Position numbers and translations under genes: made by a program. From NCBI RefSeq assembly GCF_002920575.1, contig NZ_PQSQ01000066.1:1-45425 (forward strand): a stretch of DNA of 45,425 nt. The letters are read 5' to 3'. Below the pieces are notes generated by a model, which did not search any database, was not told where the DNA came from, and was given only the letters and a program-made list of their open reading frames with translations. Each line of letters opens with the position of its first letter. Positions within the stretch are counted from its first letter, which is position 1. The stretch comes from Streptomyces sp. Ru73 (GTDB taxonomy: Bacteria > Actinomycetota > Actinomycetes > Streptomycetales > Streptomycetaceae). Of the stretch, positions 33,584 to 41,903 are shown in pieces.

Positions 33584-34984
33584 ATGACGGCGTCGGAGGA
33601 AGCGCGGCCGGTGGTGACCACCGGGAGGGGCAAGGTGCGCGGCATACGGGAGCAGCCCGTGCCGGCCCCCGGAGAGGCCGCGGTTCCGGTCGCCGCCTTC
33701 CGGGGCGTCCCGTACGCGGCGTCCCCCGTGGGCGAGCGCCGGTTCGCCGCTCCCCTGCCGCACCCCGGCCGGCAGGGCGTGCGCGACGCCGCGCGCCCCG
33801 GCCCCTCGGCGCCGCAGGCCGCCTCCCGGCTGGCGGCCGTGATGGGGCCGCGCACCCCGGACTGGGACGAGGACGGCTGCCTGAACCTCAACGTGTGGAC
33901 GCCCGCCGCCGCGCTGGCCCCTGAGGCGCCGCCCCGCGCCGTACTCGTGTGGTTCCACGGCGGCGGCTGGTCGAGCGGTTCGGGCGGCTGGGACTGGTAC
34001 GACGGCGCCCGGCTCGCCGCACTCGGGGACATCGTCGTGGTCACCGCCAACTACCGGCTGGGCCCGCTGGGCTTCCTCCACCTGCCCGCCATTGGTGCCG
34101 CGAACCTGGGCAACCAGGACCAGGCCGCCGCGCTGCGCTGGGTGCACGACACCGTGGCGGCGTTCGGCGGCGACCCCGGACGCATCACCGTGGGCGGCCA
34201 GTCGGCGGGGGCCTGTGCGGCCCTCTCCCTCGCCCTCGATCCGGCCACCGGCGATCTGGTGCAGCGGGTGATCGCACAGTCGGGGCCGTGGGGCCTGCGC
34301 CCGCAGGACCCGGCGGACGCCGCCGAGAACACCTCCGCGTACCTGCGCATCCTCGGCCTCGACCCCGTCGGCGATCCGGCCGCCCTGGGCAGGGCGTTGC
34401 GCATGCTGCCCGCCGGGCACTTGGTGGCCGCCTACGGACAGCTGGCCGCCCGTTCGGCACGTCCGGGCGAGGTGGCGCCGCCGATGTACCCGGTGCTCGG
34501 CGGGCCGGGCGTGCCGCGCACCTGGCAGGAGGCCGTCGCCGAGGGTGCGCTGGGCAACAAGGAGCTACTGCTCGGCGCCACGGAGGACGAGATGACGGCC
34601 TTCCTGGCGTTCGCCGCGGTGGACCGGTCCCGCGTCGGCCCGCTCACCGGCCGGGTCTTCGGCGACGGCGTCCGCGAGATCGCCGGTCTGCGCGCGGCCC
34701 AGGGCACCCCGGCCCACGTGTACCGGTTCACCCGCCGCCCGGTTCCCGACCCGCACGGCCTCGGCGCCACCCACTGCGCCGAGCTGCCCTTCCTGTTCGG
34801 CACGTTCGACGCCTATCCCGAGGCCCCGATGCTCGGCACCGTCGCCCCCGAAGACCACGCGCTGGCCCGCGCCTTCGGGAGCGCCCTGGCCGCCTTCACC
34901 GCCACCGGCTCCCCCAACGCGCCCGGCCTCGCCCCCTGGCCCCCGTGGAGCCGAGCCGCGTCCCCGAAGACCAAGCGCTTCTGA
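33584..34984 (+). CDS. Type B carboxylesterase
   Basis: The 466-residue alpha/beta hydrolase has the nucleophile S207 in GGQSAGA, the oxyanion loop WFHGGGWSSGSG, the type B signature ECLNLNVW-like segment (DGCLNLNVWTP), an acidic residue in GATEDEM and a histidine in THCAELPFLFG. All belong to the carboxylesterase/para-nitrobenzyl esterase group. No signal peptide is present, so it is cytoplasmic. It is slightly shorter than the usual 490-520 residues. AGGAGGGG precedes the ATG at 33584. The gene diverges from endonuclease V and converges with the photolyase; no functional link is evident. Confidence 0.92.
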   Translation: MTASEEARPVVTTGRGKVRGIREQPVPAPGEAAVPVAAFRGVPYAASPVGERRFAAPLPHPGRQGVRDAARPGPSAPQAASRLAAVMGPRTPDWDEDGCLNLNVWTPAAALAPEAPPRAVLVWFHGGGWSSGSGGWDWYDGARLAALGDIVVVTANYRLGPLGFLHLPAIGAANLGNQDQAAALRWVHDTVAAFGGDPGRITVGGQSAGACAALSLALDPATGDLVQRVIAQSGPWGLRPQDPADAAENTSAYLRILGLDPVGDPAALGRALRMLPAGHLVAAYGQLAARSARPGEVAPPMYPVLGGPGVPRTWQEAVAEGALGNKELLLGATEDEMTAFLAFAAVDRSRVGPLTGRVFGDGVREIAGLRAAQGTPAHVYRFTRRPVPDPHGLGATHCAELPFLFGTFDAYPEAPMLGTVAPEDHALARAFGSALAAFTATGSPNAPGLAPWPPWSRAASPKTKRF

Positions 34985-35073
34985 CGGCTGCCCTTCGGGG
35001 GGCTACGGACGCGGGCCTACAGGGGTGCGGACTCACGCCACCCGAGGCGGCGACGAACGCCGCGTCCGTGTGC

Positions 35074-36447
35074 TCACTCCTTGCCGCGGGCGCGCCGGAA
35101 GCGGGCCAGTCCGTCCGCGAGATCGACCAGCGGGTCCGGGTAGTCGTACCGTGCGCGCTCACGGGCCGGCAGCTTCCACGGCTCGTGCACCGCGGCGCCC
35201 CCGATGCCGGCGAGCTCGGGAACCCAGCGGTGTACGTAGGCGCCGTCCGGGTCGTACCGCTTGCCCTGGGTGACGGGGTTGAAGACCCTGTTGGGCCGCG
35301 AGTCCGTGCCGGTGCCCGCCACCCACTGCCAGTTGAGCTGGTTGTTGGCCAGGTCGCCGTCGACCAGCAGCCGCAGGAAGTGCCGGGCCCCCGCCCGCCA
35401 GTCCACGTAGAGCGTCTTCGCGAGGAAGCTCGCCGTCAGCAGCCGCCCGCGGTTGTGCATCCAGCCCTCGTGAGCCAGCTGCCGCATGGCGGCGTCGACG
35501 ACCGGGTAGCCCGTACGCCCCTGCTGCCAGGCCTCGACCTCCGTGCGCGCCCCCTTCTCGGTGCGCCACCGGTCGTGCCGGGTGCGGTAGTCCTCCGTCG
35601 CCGCACGCGGCCGTGCGGCCAGCACCTGATGGTGGAAGTCCCGCCAGCACAGTTGCCGCACGAAGGCCTCGGCCCCGGGGCCGCCCCTCGCGCGCGCCCG
35701 GTGCACCGCCTCCGCCGCGGAGACCGTCCCGAAGTGCAGATGCGCGGAGAGCCGGGAGGTGGCGTCGCCCGCGAGGTCGTCGTGCGTGTCCTCGTAGGCG
35801 GCGATGCCGTCGCGCCCCCAGGCGGCGAGCCGCGCCCGCCCCTCGGTCTCGCCGCCCTTGGCCAGCCCCGGCGACACCTCCCGCACGGCCGTCCGGGAGG
35901 GGATCTCTTCGGAGCGGATGCCGTCCGGCACCCGTACGGTCCGCGGCGCGCCCAGTGGCTTCCTCAGGTGTTGCTGCTCCCACCGCCGCGCGTACGGCCC
36001 GAACACGGCGAAGTGGTCCTTGGACTGCGGGGTCACCGCGCCGGGCGGTACGGCGGTCACCACGCCGTCGTGCACGTGCAACTGCCGTCCCTCGGCGGCC
36101 AGGGCCCGGCGCAGCCGGTCCTCCCGGCGCTGCGCGTAGCCGCTGACGTCGGCCGACATGTACACATCGGCCGCGTCCGCCTCGGCGGCGACCTCGCGGA
36201 CGACCGCGGCCACCTCGCCCGACCGCACCACGAGCCTGCCGCCCCGCTGGCGCAGCCCGGCATCGAGGTCCGTGAGGCAGTCGGCCAGGAAGGCCGTGCG
36301 GTTGGGCGTTGCGAAGCCGGTGGCCGCGATGGCGTCGTCCCTCACGAACAGCGGCACGATCTGCTGCGACCGCTGCAACGCCGCGCGCAGCGGCGGCTGG
36401 TCGTACAGTCGCAGATCGGCGGTGAACAGGACGACGGAAACGGTCAT
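35074..36447 (-). CDS. phr: Deoxyribodipyrimidine photolyase (cryptochrome/photolyase family)
   Basis: The 457-residue protein has an N-terminal antenna-binding Rossmann domain (about 1-130) beginning SVVLFTADLRLYDQPPL. The FAD-binding helical domain (about 200-450) contains RQLCWRDFHHQ, TGYPVVDAAMRQL, EGWMHNRGRL and LNWQWVAGTGTD, including tryptophans of the electron-transfer chain. It repairs cyclobutane pyrimidine dimers with blue light. The N-terminal motif lacks the W-x-R-R-D of many class I enzymes, a variant I believe is common in actinobacteria. GGAG lies seven bases before the ATG. It stands alone, divergent from the response regulator. A weak 10-bp inverted repeat (ACGGACGCGG at 35005, complement at 35060) lies past its 3' end. 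Confidence 0.92.
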   Translation of the reverse strand: MTVSVVLFTADLRLYDQPPLRAALQRSQQIVPLFVRDDAIAATGFATPNRTAFLADCLTDLDAGLRQRGGRLVVRSGEVAAVVREVAAEADAADVYMSADVSGYAQRREDRLRRALAAEGRQLHVHDGVVTAVPPGAVTPQSKDHFAVFGPYARRWEQQHLRKPLGAPRTVRVPDGIRSEEIPSRTAVREVSPGLAKGGETEGRARLAAWGRDGIAAYEDTHDDLAGDATSRLSAHLHFGTVSAAEAVHRARARGGPGAEAFVRQLCWRDFHHQVLAARPRAATEDYRTRHDRWRTEKGARTEVEAWQQGRTGYPVVDAAMRQLAHEGWMHNRGRLLTASFLAKTLYVDWRAGARHFLRLLVDGDLANNQLNWQWVAGTGTDSRPNRVFNPVTQGKRYDPDGAYVHRWVPELAGIGGAAVHEPWKLPARERARYDYPDPLVDLADGLARFRRARGKE

Positions 36448-36748
36448 GGCGTCACTCCGGACGTGGCAGGAAGGGCCCGTGCCACCGGCGCTGCGGGCGC
36501 CGGCGCCACATGAGCGCTCACGATGCCGCGCCGTTCCCCTCCCCGCCCTGCGCCACGCCGCCCGCTCCCCGGCCACCCGCCTCCCCCGCGAACCCGGCAA
36601 CAGGCCCGTGAAGCGCCCGCCGTGGCGCTCTGACGCCCCTCCCGGCCCTCATGAGGCCGGTAGAGCCATGGCGGTGCGCCCGGACGCGTACGAGGCTGGC
36701 AGAGGACGGCACGGGGACGGGCGGGGGAACGGCGGAGGGGCGGCCGAG
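36448..36748. other. Divergent spacer between photolyase and response-regulator genes
   Basis: No gene is evident in these 301 bp. CCTCATGAGG (36647-36656) is a perfect 10-bp palindrome and could be an operator. The end of the spacer carries GGAGGGG (36734-36740), the ribosome binding site that fixes the start of the regulator gene. I see no good promoter hexamers. Confidence 0.4.
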
Positions 36749-37645
36749 ATGAGGACCGACGACCGGCAACACGGGGGCGGAGCACAGCACGGGCATGAAC
36801 CTCGGAACGGCGACGGAGCACAACACGAGGGCGGCGCACAGTACGGGGAAGAAGCACAGCACGAGGGCGGAGCCGGGCGCATCGCCCTGGATACCGGCGG
36901 CGGGGAGCGCCCCCGAGGGCAGCCCCGTATCCGGGTCTTCGTGCTCGACGACCACGAGGTCGTACGCCGCGGCCTGCGCGACCTCTTGGACGCCGAGCCG
37001 GACATGAGCGTCGTGGGCGAGGCGGCCACTGCCCGTCAGGCGCTCGCGCGTGCCCCGGCACTGCGGCCGCACGTGGCGGTGCTCGACGTACGCCTCGGCT
37101 CCCGCACCGACAGCGCCGACCACGAAGGCATCCGTGTGTGCCGGGAGTTGCGCGTGGCGCTCCCCGGCCTGGCGTGCCTGATCCTCACCTCGTTCGATGA
37201 CGACGAGGCGCTCTTCGACGCCATCATGGCCGGTGCCGCCGGCTACGTGCTCAAGCAGGTCAGGGGCGCCGACCTGGTGGCGGCCGTACGGGCGGTGGCG
37301 GCCGGGCATTCGACGCTGGACCCCGACGTCACCGCGCGCGTACTGGCCCGTGTGCGCGGTCCGATGACGACCGCCGTCCCGCCCGAGGTGGCGCGCCTCT
37401 CCCCACGGGAGCGGCAGATCCTCGACCTCATCGGGGAGGGCCTGACCAACCGCCAGATAGCCGAGCGTCTCTACCTCGCCGAGAAGACCGTAAAGAACCG
37501 TATCTCCGCGATCCTGGCCAAGCTCAGAGTCGGCCGCCGCATCCAGGCGGCGGTCATCGCGGAACGCGTACGGGAAGCGGAGTACGCACGGGGAACGGCA
37601 CACCTACCGGAACACGAGACGCCGCCCCGTTGCCGGTGCCGCTGA
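36749..37645 (+). CDS. NarL/LuxR-type response regulator with repetitive N-terminal tail
   Basis: The 298-residue protein has a receiver domain (about 60-185) with the acidic pocket D67/D68 in VFVLDDHEVV, phospho-acceptor D113 in VAVLDVRLGS, T147 and K169. A LuxR-type helix-turn-helix follows (about 217-272, LSPRERQILDLIGEGLTNRQ). The loop after D113 is longer than usual (GSRTDSADHEG). Residues 1-58 are a Gly/His/Gln/Glu-rich tail of repeated GAQHEGG-like units, absent from most relatives. GGAGGGG eight bases before ATG 36749 supports including it; a start within IRVFVL would give a standard protein. No histidine kinase is adjacent. The nearest downstream gene on the same strand encodes a flavodoxin. 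Confidence 0.85.
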   Translation: MRTDDRQHGGGAQHGHEPRNGDGAQHEGGAQYGEEAQHEGGAGRIALDTGGGERPRGQPRIRVFVLDDHEVVRRGLRDLLDAEPDMSVVGEAATARQALARAPALRPHVAVLDVRLGSRTDSADHEGIRVCRELRVALPGLACLILTSFDDDEALFDAIMAGAAGYVLKQVRGADLVAAVRAVAAGHSTLDPDVTARVLARVRGPMTTAVPPEVARLSPRERQILDLIGEGLTNRQIAERLYLAEKTVKNRISAILAKLRVGRRIQAAVIAERVREAEYARGTAHLPEHETPPRCRCR

Positions 37646-37674
37646 CCGCAGCCCTTACGGACGCGCGTACCGCA

Positions 37675-37805
37675 CACCCGCCCCTAGGAGGCCCCCACAA
37701 CCCCACTCCCCCCTGAAGACGCAGGAGCCCGCGCACCCAGTAACCAGCAGCCAGGAACCAGAACCCCAGCCCCATCCTCATCCCCAGACCCAGATTCAGG
37801 GACCC
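37675..37805. other. C/A-rich, G-poor tract before the flavodoxin gene
   Basis: The plus strand here is strikingly poor in G, with imperfect repeats around CCAGTAACCAGCAGCCAGGA and CCCCAGCCCCATCCTCATCC. No gene is present. It ends in AGGGA, the ribosome binding site of the flavodoxin gene. Confidence 0.6.
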
Positions 37806-37811
37806 ATGGTC

Positions 37812-38339
37812 ATGGCCAAGTACCGCGTCCTGATCGCTTACGGAACCAAGACCGAGTTCACCCAGGCCATCGCGGAAGAGGTGGCCGCCGTGCTGCGCGA
37901 GGACGGCCTGGACGTCGAGGTGCGCCCGGCCGCGGAGATCGTGAGCGTGGGCCCGTACGACGCCGTCGTCCTCGGGGGCGAGCTCCGCGCGAACCGCTGG
38001 CACCGCGACGCCCGCCGCTTCGCGCGCCGGCACTCCGCGCAACTGCGCTCCCGCCCCGTCTGGTTCTTCAGCAGCGGCACCTCGGACGCATCGGATGCAT
38101 CGAAGGACGGCGGGGCCGACGTACCGCCGGTGCCCTCGGCACGTCGGGCGATGAACCAGACCGGTGCCCGCGGGCACCTCACGGTCGGCGGCCGTCCCGG
38201 CCGCCTCCCCCGTGGCCTGTTCGACCGAGGAGGCGCGGCTCGTTCGTCGGCCGCCCGCGATCTGCTGGCCGACCACCCGGAGATGTTCCGGGTCCGCGAC
38301 TGGGCGCATCACATCGCGAACGAGGTGACCGGCTCATGA
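37812..38339 (+). CDS. Flavodoxin domain-containing protein
   Basis: The 175-residue protein begins with a flavodoxin fold. YRVLIAYGTKTEFTQAIAE (4-22) has the phosphate-binding loop for FMN, and YDAVVLGGELRANRWHRDAR follows. It resembles the flavodoxin/HemG-like group of about 160-180 residues. The C-terminal third (SDASDASKDGG, then a GG/R-rich stretch) is less conserved. It may carry electrons for a redox enzyme in the cytoplasm; the partner is unknown. ATG 37812 is nine bases behind AGGGA; an in-frame ATG at 37806 is only three bases behind it and less likely. The regulator 160 bp upstream might be co-transcribed or control it. Confidence 0.85.
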   Translation: MAKYRVLIAYGTKTEFTQAIAEEVAAVLREDGLDVEVRPAAEIVSVGPYDAVVLGGELRANRWHRDARRFARRHSAQLRSRPVWFFSSGTSDASDASKDGGADVPPVPSARRAMNQTGARGHLTVGGRPGRLPRGLFDRGGAARSSAARDLLADHPEMFRVRDWAHHIANEVTGS

Positions 38340-38542
38340 GCGCGCTGCGGTGGGCGGGCGAGCCGGGCGGCGCCCGTGAGTGCCATCCGCCGAGCGGGCG
38401 GTCGAGGCGGTGCCGGGCGGCCGGTGAGCGTCAGGCGGCGGACGGCGGGGCGGCCGGTGATTGCGCACCGGCCGAGGCCCCGGCCGGGGACGTGGTCCGT
38501 ATCCCGCAGCCGACCGGACCGCCCGCCGCAGCGGCCCCCGTA

Positions 38543-38722
38543 TCAGCCCTGGCCGCCTCCGAAGAGCCCGCCGAGTACCTCGCCGGCGAATTCGAGGCCC
38601 GCCTGTTCGCGCGGGGTCAGCTGGTCCGGCCCGTCCCCGGGGTCCGCTGCGGCGGCGGACCCGGTTGCGAGGAGTCCTGCGGCGAACAGGGCGGTGAGCA
38701 TGACAGTGAGGCGACGCATCAT
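38543..38722 (-). CDS. Small secreted peptide, 59 residues
   Basis: The short frame starts MMRRLTVML, continues with a hydrophobic core and ends its signal peptide at SAAAA-DPGDG. This leaves a mature chain of about 35 residues (DQLTPREQAGLEFAGE then a glycine-rich end, GGLFGGGQG). An AAGGAA lies a few bases ahead of the double ATG. The combination of ribosome binding site, twin-arginine-free signal sequence and small amphipathic product makes it a believable gene despite its length. The function is unknown. Opposite frames across 38340-38886 show no family. Confidence 0.65.
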   Translation of the reverse strand: MMRRLTVMLTALFAAGLLATGSAAAADPGDGPDQLTPREQAGLEFAGEVLGGLFGGGQG

Positions 38723-38874
38723 TGCTGTTCCTTCCCGTGCGGAAACCGGTGCGGCTCCATCCTCGGTGGCCCGCCGACCGCCCGCCACGCGACGCCCCAC
38801 CCGCTGCTGCGAACGGACCACTTGCCAGCTCCGGTCAACCGCACCGCGGCGACAGCCTTCTGCAACACCTGTCC

Positions 38875-38880
38875 TATATT
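38875..38880 (+). promoter_or_regulatory. -10 box of leaderless YciI-family gene
   Basis: TATATT is nearly a consensus -10 box and is followed by GCAGGG and the ATG at 38887. Transcription would start at the ATG. The spacing of GG to ATG is too short for a ribosome binding site. Confidence 0.65.
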
Positions 38881-38886
38881 GCAGGG

Positions 38887-39186
38887 ATGTTCATACTTGA
38901 GCTGACCTACACCGCCCCTCTCGACCGCGTGGACGCCGCGCTCGACGGACACATCGCCTGGCTGGAGCAGCACTACGCCGCCGGGCACTTCCTCGCCTCC
39001 GGCCGCAAGGAGCCGCGTGACGGCGGCGTCATCATCGCGTCGGTCGACGACCGCGCGACGGCGGAGCGCATCACCCAGGAGGACCCGTTCGTCGCGGCGG
39101 GCGTGTGCGAATACCGGATCACCGAGTTCATCGCCACCAAGACCGTTCCCGGCCTGGAGCCCTACCGCCAGCAGCTTCCCGCCTGA
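38887..39186 (+). CDS. YciI family protein
   Basis: The 99-residue protein matches the small ferredoxin-fold YciI family. The N-terminal strand FILELTYTAPL is followed by HIAWLEQHYAAGHFLASGRKE, with the conserved histidine, and by EDPFVAAGVCEYRITEF. Members have been linked to muconolactone-isomerase-like or dehydrochlorinase-like chemistry, but most have no proven role. The length is typical (90-100). The gene appears leaderless behind a TATATT box and is followed by the strongest intrinsic terminator of the window, so it is monocistronic. Confidence 0.9.
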   Translation: MFILELTYTAPLDRVDAALDGHIAWLEQHYAAGHFLASGRKEPRDGGVIIASVDDRATAERITQEDPFVAAGVCEYRITEFIATKTVPGLEPYRQQLPA

Positions 39187-39224
39187 CGAAGCCCCGGAAG
39201 AAACCCCGGAACCTCGGAACCCGG

Positions 39225-39272
39225 AAAGAGGGGTGCGCGAGCCGACGCCCGGCTCGCGCACCCCTCTTTTTT
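39225..39272. terminator. Canonical intrinsic terminator after yciI-type gene
   Basis: A perfect 20-bp stem (39225-39244 with 39250-39269; arms start AAAGAGGGGTGCGCGAGCCG) closes on the loop ACGCC. Six T residues follow at 39267-39272. This is the only hairpin in the window with a real T-tract. Confidence 0.95.
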
Positions 39273-39342
39273 CATGCCTCCCACCCACCCCCGCTCACTC
39301 GTTCGAGGGATGGCGGCGTGACGCGATTCTGCGTACAGTTGA

Positions 39343-39367
39343 TTGCAGTAAAGCCAAAAGTTGCAGT
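39343..39367 (+). promoter_or_regulatory. Direct repeats upstream of the sugar isomerase gene
   Basis: TTGCAGT occurs at 39343-39349 and 39361-39367, 18 bp apart, in a patch rich in A and T (39331-39370). DeoR-type regulators often bind repeated sites, and a DeoR gene closes this cluster. The exact promoter is unclear. Confidence 0.5.
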
Positions 39368-39439
39368 TTCGAGCAGCAGTCGAGGGTTCAGGCAATCATC
39401 CAGCGCCAGTCGGCGGCGGACGGAAGGGTGGGGAAAGCC

Positions 39440-40345
39440 ATGGGCAGCACGTCGCACATGGAGCAGGAGCTGCGCAGCCAGCCGGAGACATGGCGCGAGG
39501 CCGCGCGCCTCGGCAGTGCGGACGGTCCGTTGCCGAAGGCCGGCCGGCGCGTCGCCGTCATCGGCTGCGGCACGTCGTGGTTCATGGCGCAGTCCTACGC
39601 CGCGCTGCGCGAAGCGGCAGGCGCCGGCGTCACCGACGCCTTCCCCGCCTCCGAGGCGTTCCTCGGCACCGACCGCGGTTATGACATGGTCGTGGCGATC
39701 ACCCGTTCCGGCACCACGACGGAAGTCCTCCGCATACTCGACGCCGTGCGGGGCCGCATCCCCACGGTGACCCTGCTGGGCGACACGGACACCCCGGCCA
39801 AGGAGCTGTCCGACGAAGTCGTCGCGCTGCCGTTCGCCGATGAACGCTCCGTCGTGCAGACGCGGTTCGCCACCACGGCCCTGGCCCTGCTCCGTACACA
39901 CCTCGGCGAAGACCTGTCCGCCGCGATCCGGGACGCCGAGGACGCACTGACGGCTCCCGTCGCCCAGGAGTGGATAGACGCCGAGCAGTTCACCTTCCTC
40001 GGCACCGGCTGGACCGTCGGCCTGGCCAACGAGGCAGCGCTCAAGATGCGCGAGGCATCGCAGAGCTGGACCGAGTCCTACCCGGCCATGGAGTACCGGC
40101 ACGGCCCCATATCCATCGCCGCGCCCGGCCGCGTCACCTGGCTCTTCGGCGAGGCACCGCAGGGGCTGGCGGAGGAAGTCGGCCGGACCGGCGCCCGGTT
40201 CGTGGCCCACGCCCGCGACCCGCTCGCCGACCTCGTGCTGATCCACCGCGTCGCGCTGGAGCGCGCCCGCGCCCGCGGCCTTGACCCCGACAACCCGCGC
40301 AGCCTCACCCGCTCGGTCATGCTCGACACGGCGGCAGCCTCCTGA
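39440..40345 (+). CDS. agaS: SIS domain sugar isomerase, AgaS-like
   Basis: The 301-residue protein consists of two SIS folds. VIGCGTSWFMAQSYA (40-54) and AITRSGTTTEVL (86-97) bind phosphosugars, and the second half includes GTGWTVGLANEAALKMREAS and YRHGPISI. This is the pattern of AgaS/GlmS-isomerase-like proteins. AgaS converts galactosamine-6-phosphate to tagatose-6-phosphate with release of ammonia. It is shorter than E. coli AgaS (about 384 residues). The aldolase follows after 99 bp on the same strand, and a DeoR regulator after that, which supports an amino-sugar role. GGGGAAAG lies before the ATG. The specific substrate is inferred from context. Confidence 0.85.
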   Translation: MGSTSHMEQELRSQPETWREAARLGSADGPLPKAGRRVAVIGCGTSWFMAQSYAALREAAGAGVTDAFPASEAFLGTDRGYDMVVAITRSGTTTEVLRILDAVRGRIPTVTLLGDTDTPAKELSDEVVALPFADERSVVQTRFATTALALLRTHLGEDLSAAIRDAEDALTAPVAQEWIDAEQFTFLGTGWTVGLANEAALKMREASQSWTESYPAMEYRHGPISIAAPGRVTWLFGEAPQGLAEEVGRTGARFVAHARDPLADLVLIHRVALERARARGLDPDNPRSLTRSVMLDTAAAS

Positions 40346-40444
40346 GAGGGGCCCCCGCCCACGGCCACCACCGGCCGCCCGCACCGCCCAGCCCACCCGT
40401 CCTACGCGGCCCAAGTGCCGCACATCCCCAGGGAGGCCGGCACC

Positions 40445-41326
40445 ATGCCCCTCGTCCCTACGTCAGAGATCGTCCGGGCCGCCGATGAGGCACGGGTCGC
40501 CGCGGTGTCCTTCAACGTCATTCACCTGGAGACCGCGGAAGCGCTCGTCGCCGCCGCCGAGCGCACCGGCATCCCGCTCATCCTCCAGATCAGCGAGAAC
40601 TGCGTCCGTTACCACGGCAGTCTGGCGCCGATCACCCGCGCCACCCTCGCCCTCGCGGCGGCCTCGTCCGCGCGGACGGCAGTCCACCTGGATCACATCA
40701 CGCAGCACCGCTTCATATACGAGGGGGTCGAGGCCGGCGTGAGCTCGGTGATGGTCGACGCCTCCGCCCTCCCGTACGAGGAGAACGTCGCGATGACGGC
40801 GGAGCTGACCGCCTGGTGCCACGAACGCGGGATCTTCGTCGAGGCGGAGCTCGGCGAGGTGGGCGGCAAGGACGGCGTCCACGCACCGGGCGTGCGTACC
40901 GATCCGGACGAGGCGCTGTCGTACGTCACGGCCACGGGGGTGGACGCACTGGCGGTGGCGGTCGGTTCGTCGCACGCGATGCGGGAGCGTACGGCCGTGC
41001 TCGACAAGGAGCTGATCGCGGCGCTGCACGAGAAGCTGCCGGTGCCGCTGGTACTGCACGGCTCCTCGGGCGTACCGGACGACGAGCTCCGCCGGGCGAT
41101 CGCCGCAGGCATGACGAAGATCAACATATCCACCCACCTGGTCTCGGTCTTCACCCGCTCCCTGCGGGACACACTGGCCGCGAACCCGGACCTGGTGGAC
41201 TCGCGCAAATACGTCGGCCCCGCAAGGGAGGCAGTGACCGAGGAGGCCGCCCGGCTACTGACCACCCTCAGCGCGAAGACCGCGTTGCCCGAGCAGTACG
41301 CACCGGCAACACCGGCCTGCGGCTGA
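40445..41326 (+). CDS. Class II fructose/tagatose-bisphosphate aldolase
   Basis: The 293-residue TIM barrel carries class II aldolase metal ligands and partners: D83 and H84 in HLDH, E133/E135 in FVEAELGEVGG, H177 in VGSSHAMRE, H205 in LHGSSG, and KINISTHL for phosphate binding. Such enzymes split fructose- or tagatose-1,6-bisphosphate into dihydroxyacetone phosphate and glyceraldehyde-3-phosphate. Next to an AgaS-like isomerase the tagatose form (KbaY/GatY type) is the better guess. GGGAGG precedes the ATG at 40445. The last codons (TGCGGCTGAGC) recur many times in the following spacer. Confidence 0.9.
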   Translation: MPLVPTSEIVRAADEARVAAVSFNVIHLETAEALVAAAERTGIPLILQISENCVRYHGSLAPITRATLALAAASSARTAVHLDHITQHRFIYEGVEAGVSSVMVDASALPYEENVAMTAELTAWCHERGIFVEAELGEVGGKDGVHAPGVRTDPDEALSYVTATGVDALAVAVGSSHAMRERTAVLDKELIAALHEKLPVPLVLHGSSGVPDDELRRAIAAGMTKINISTHLVSVFTRSLRDTLAANPDLVDSRKYVGPAREAVTEEAARLLTTLSAKTALPEQYAPATPACG

Positions 41327-41700
41327 GCGGTATGCGAGCGAGGCGGGACGGACGATAGGGGCGGGACTTCGGGCTACGGTGAGCAGCGCGGACCTGGGTC
41401 CGAAGGCCTGCGGCTGTGCGGGCGCACGGGAGTCCAAAGTCCACGGCTGAGTAGTAGTGCCTACCCGGCGGGCTCCGGTCTGCGGCTGAGCAGCGCACAC
41501 CCGGGTTCCGAGGGTTGCGGCTGCAGTGCGCACCCGGGTTCCGAGGGCTCCGCGGAGCCGTGCGCACGCGGGACCAAAAGCCCGCTCGGCTGAGCAGTGC
41601 GTACCGAGGGCTCCGGGCTGCGGCTGGACAGTGCGCACCCACGACTCGGACTGCGGCTGAACAGGGCGCGCGGGCTGCTGGGCCCCCGGTGAGCGCAGGG
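41318..41700. repeat. Degenerate repeats seeded by the aldolase 3' end
   Basis: TGCGGCTGAGC, the end of the aldolase gene with its stop, is echoed at about 41482 (TGCGGCTGAGCAG) and, in diverged form, near 41516, 41587, 41620 and 41654. The units span roughly 33-42 bp and contain GCGCACCCGGGTTCCGAGGG. No gene is visible in the 577-bp spacer 41327-41903. From 41700 to 41830 a shorter GGCTGGGAGTGTGCGG motif repeats. The end of the spacer holds the DeoR promoter. Confidence 0.7.
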
Positions 41701-41891
41701 AGCTGAAAGCGTCCGGCTGGGAGTGTGCGGTCGGGGCCACGACGCTTACGGCTGGGAGTGTGTGGCTGCGAGTGTGCGGCTGGGCGTTCGCCGGTGAGAG
41801 TGTGCCGGCGGGAAGGGGGGCGTCGAGAGCGCGTGGTGGAGAGCGGGCGGCGAGGCCGTGAGCGCTCGGAAGGGGAACGATCCGGGACGGT

Positions 41892-41897
41892 TAAGGT
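41892..41897 (+). promoter_or_regulatory. -10 box of leaderless DeoR gene
   Basis: TAAGGT is followed by CTCCGT and the ATG at 41904, with no ribosome binding site. The six-base spacing is the same as at several other genes of the window. Confidence 0.55.
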
Positions 41898-41903
41898 CTC
41901 CGT

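Noticed and set aside
35005..35069. Terminator from ACGGACGCGG and its complement between esterase and photolyase genes
   Set aside because: The arms are perfect over 10 bp but 45 bases apart, and no T-tract follows; too weak to call as a terminator.
38336..38905. Frame overlapping the flavodoxin stop by ATGA, starting MSALRWAGEPGG
   Set aside because: The overlap looks like coupling, but the sequence has no family, many cysteines and arginines, and runs antisense through the small secreted peptide and into the YciI promoter.
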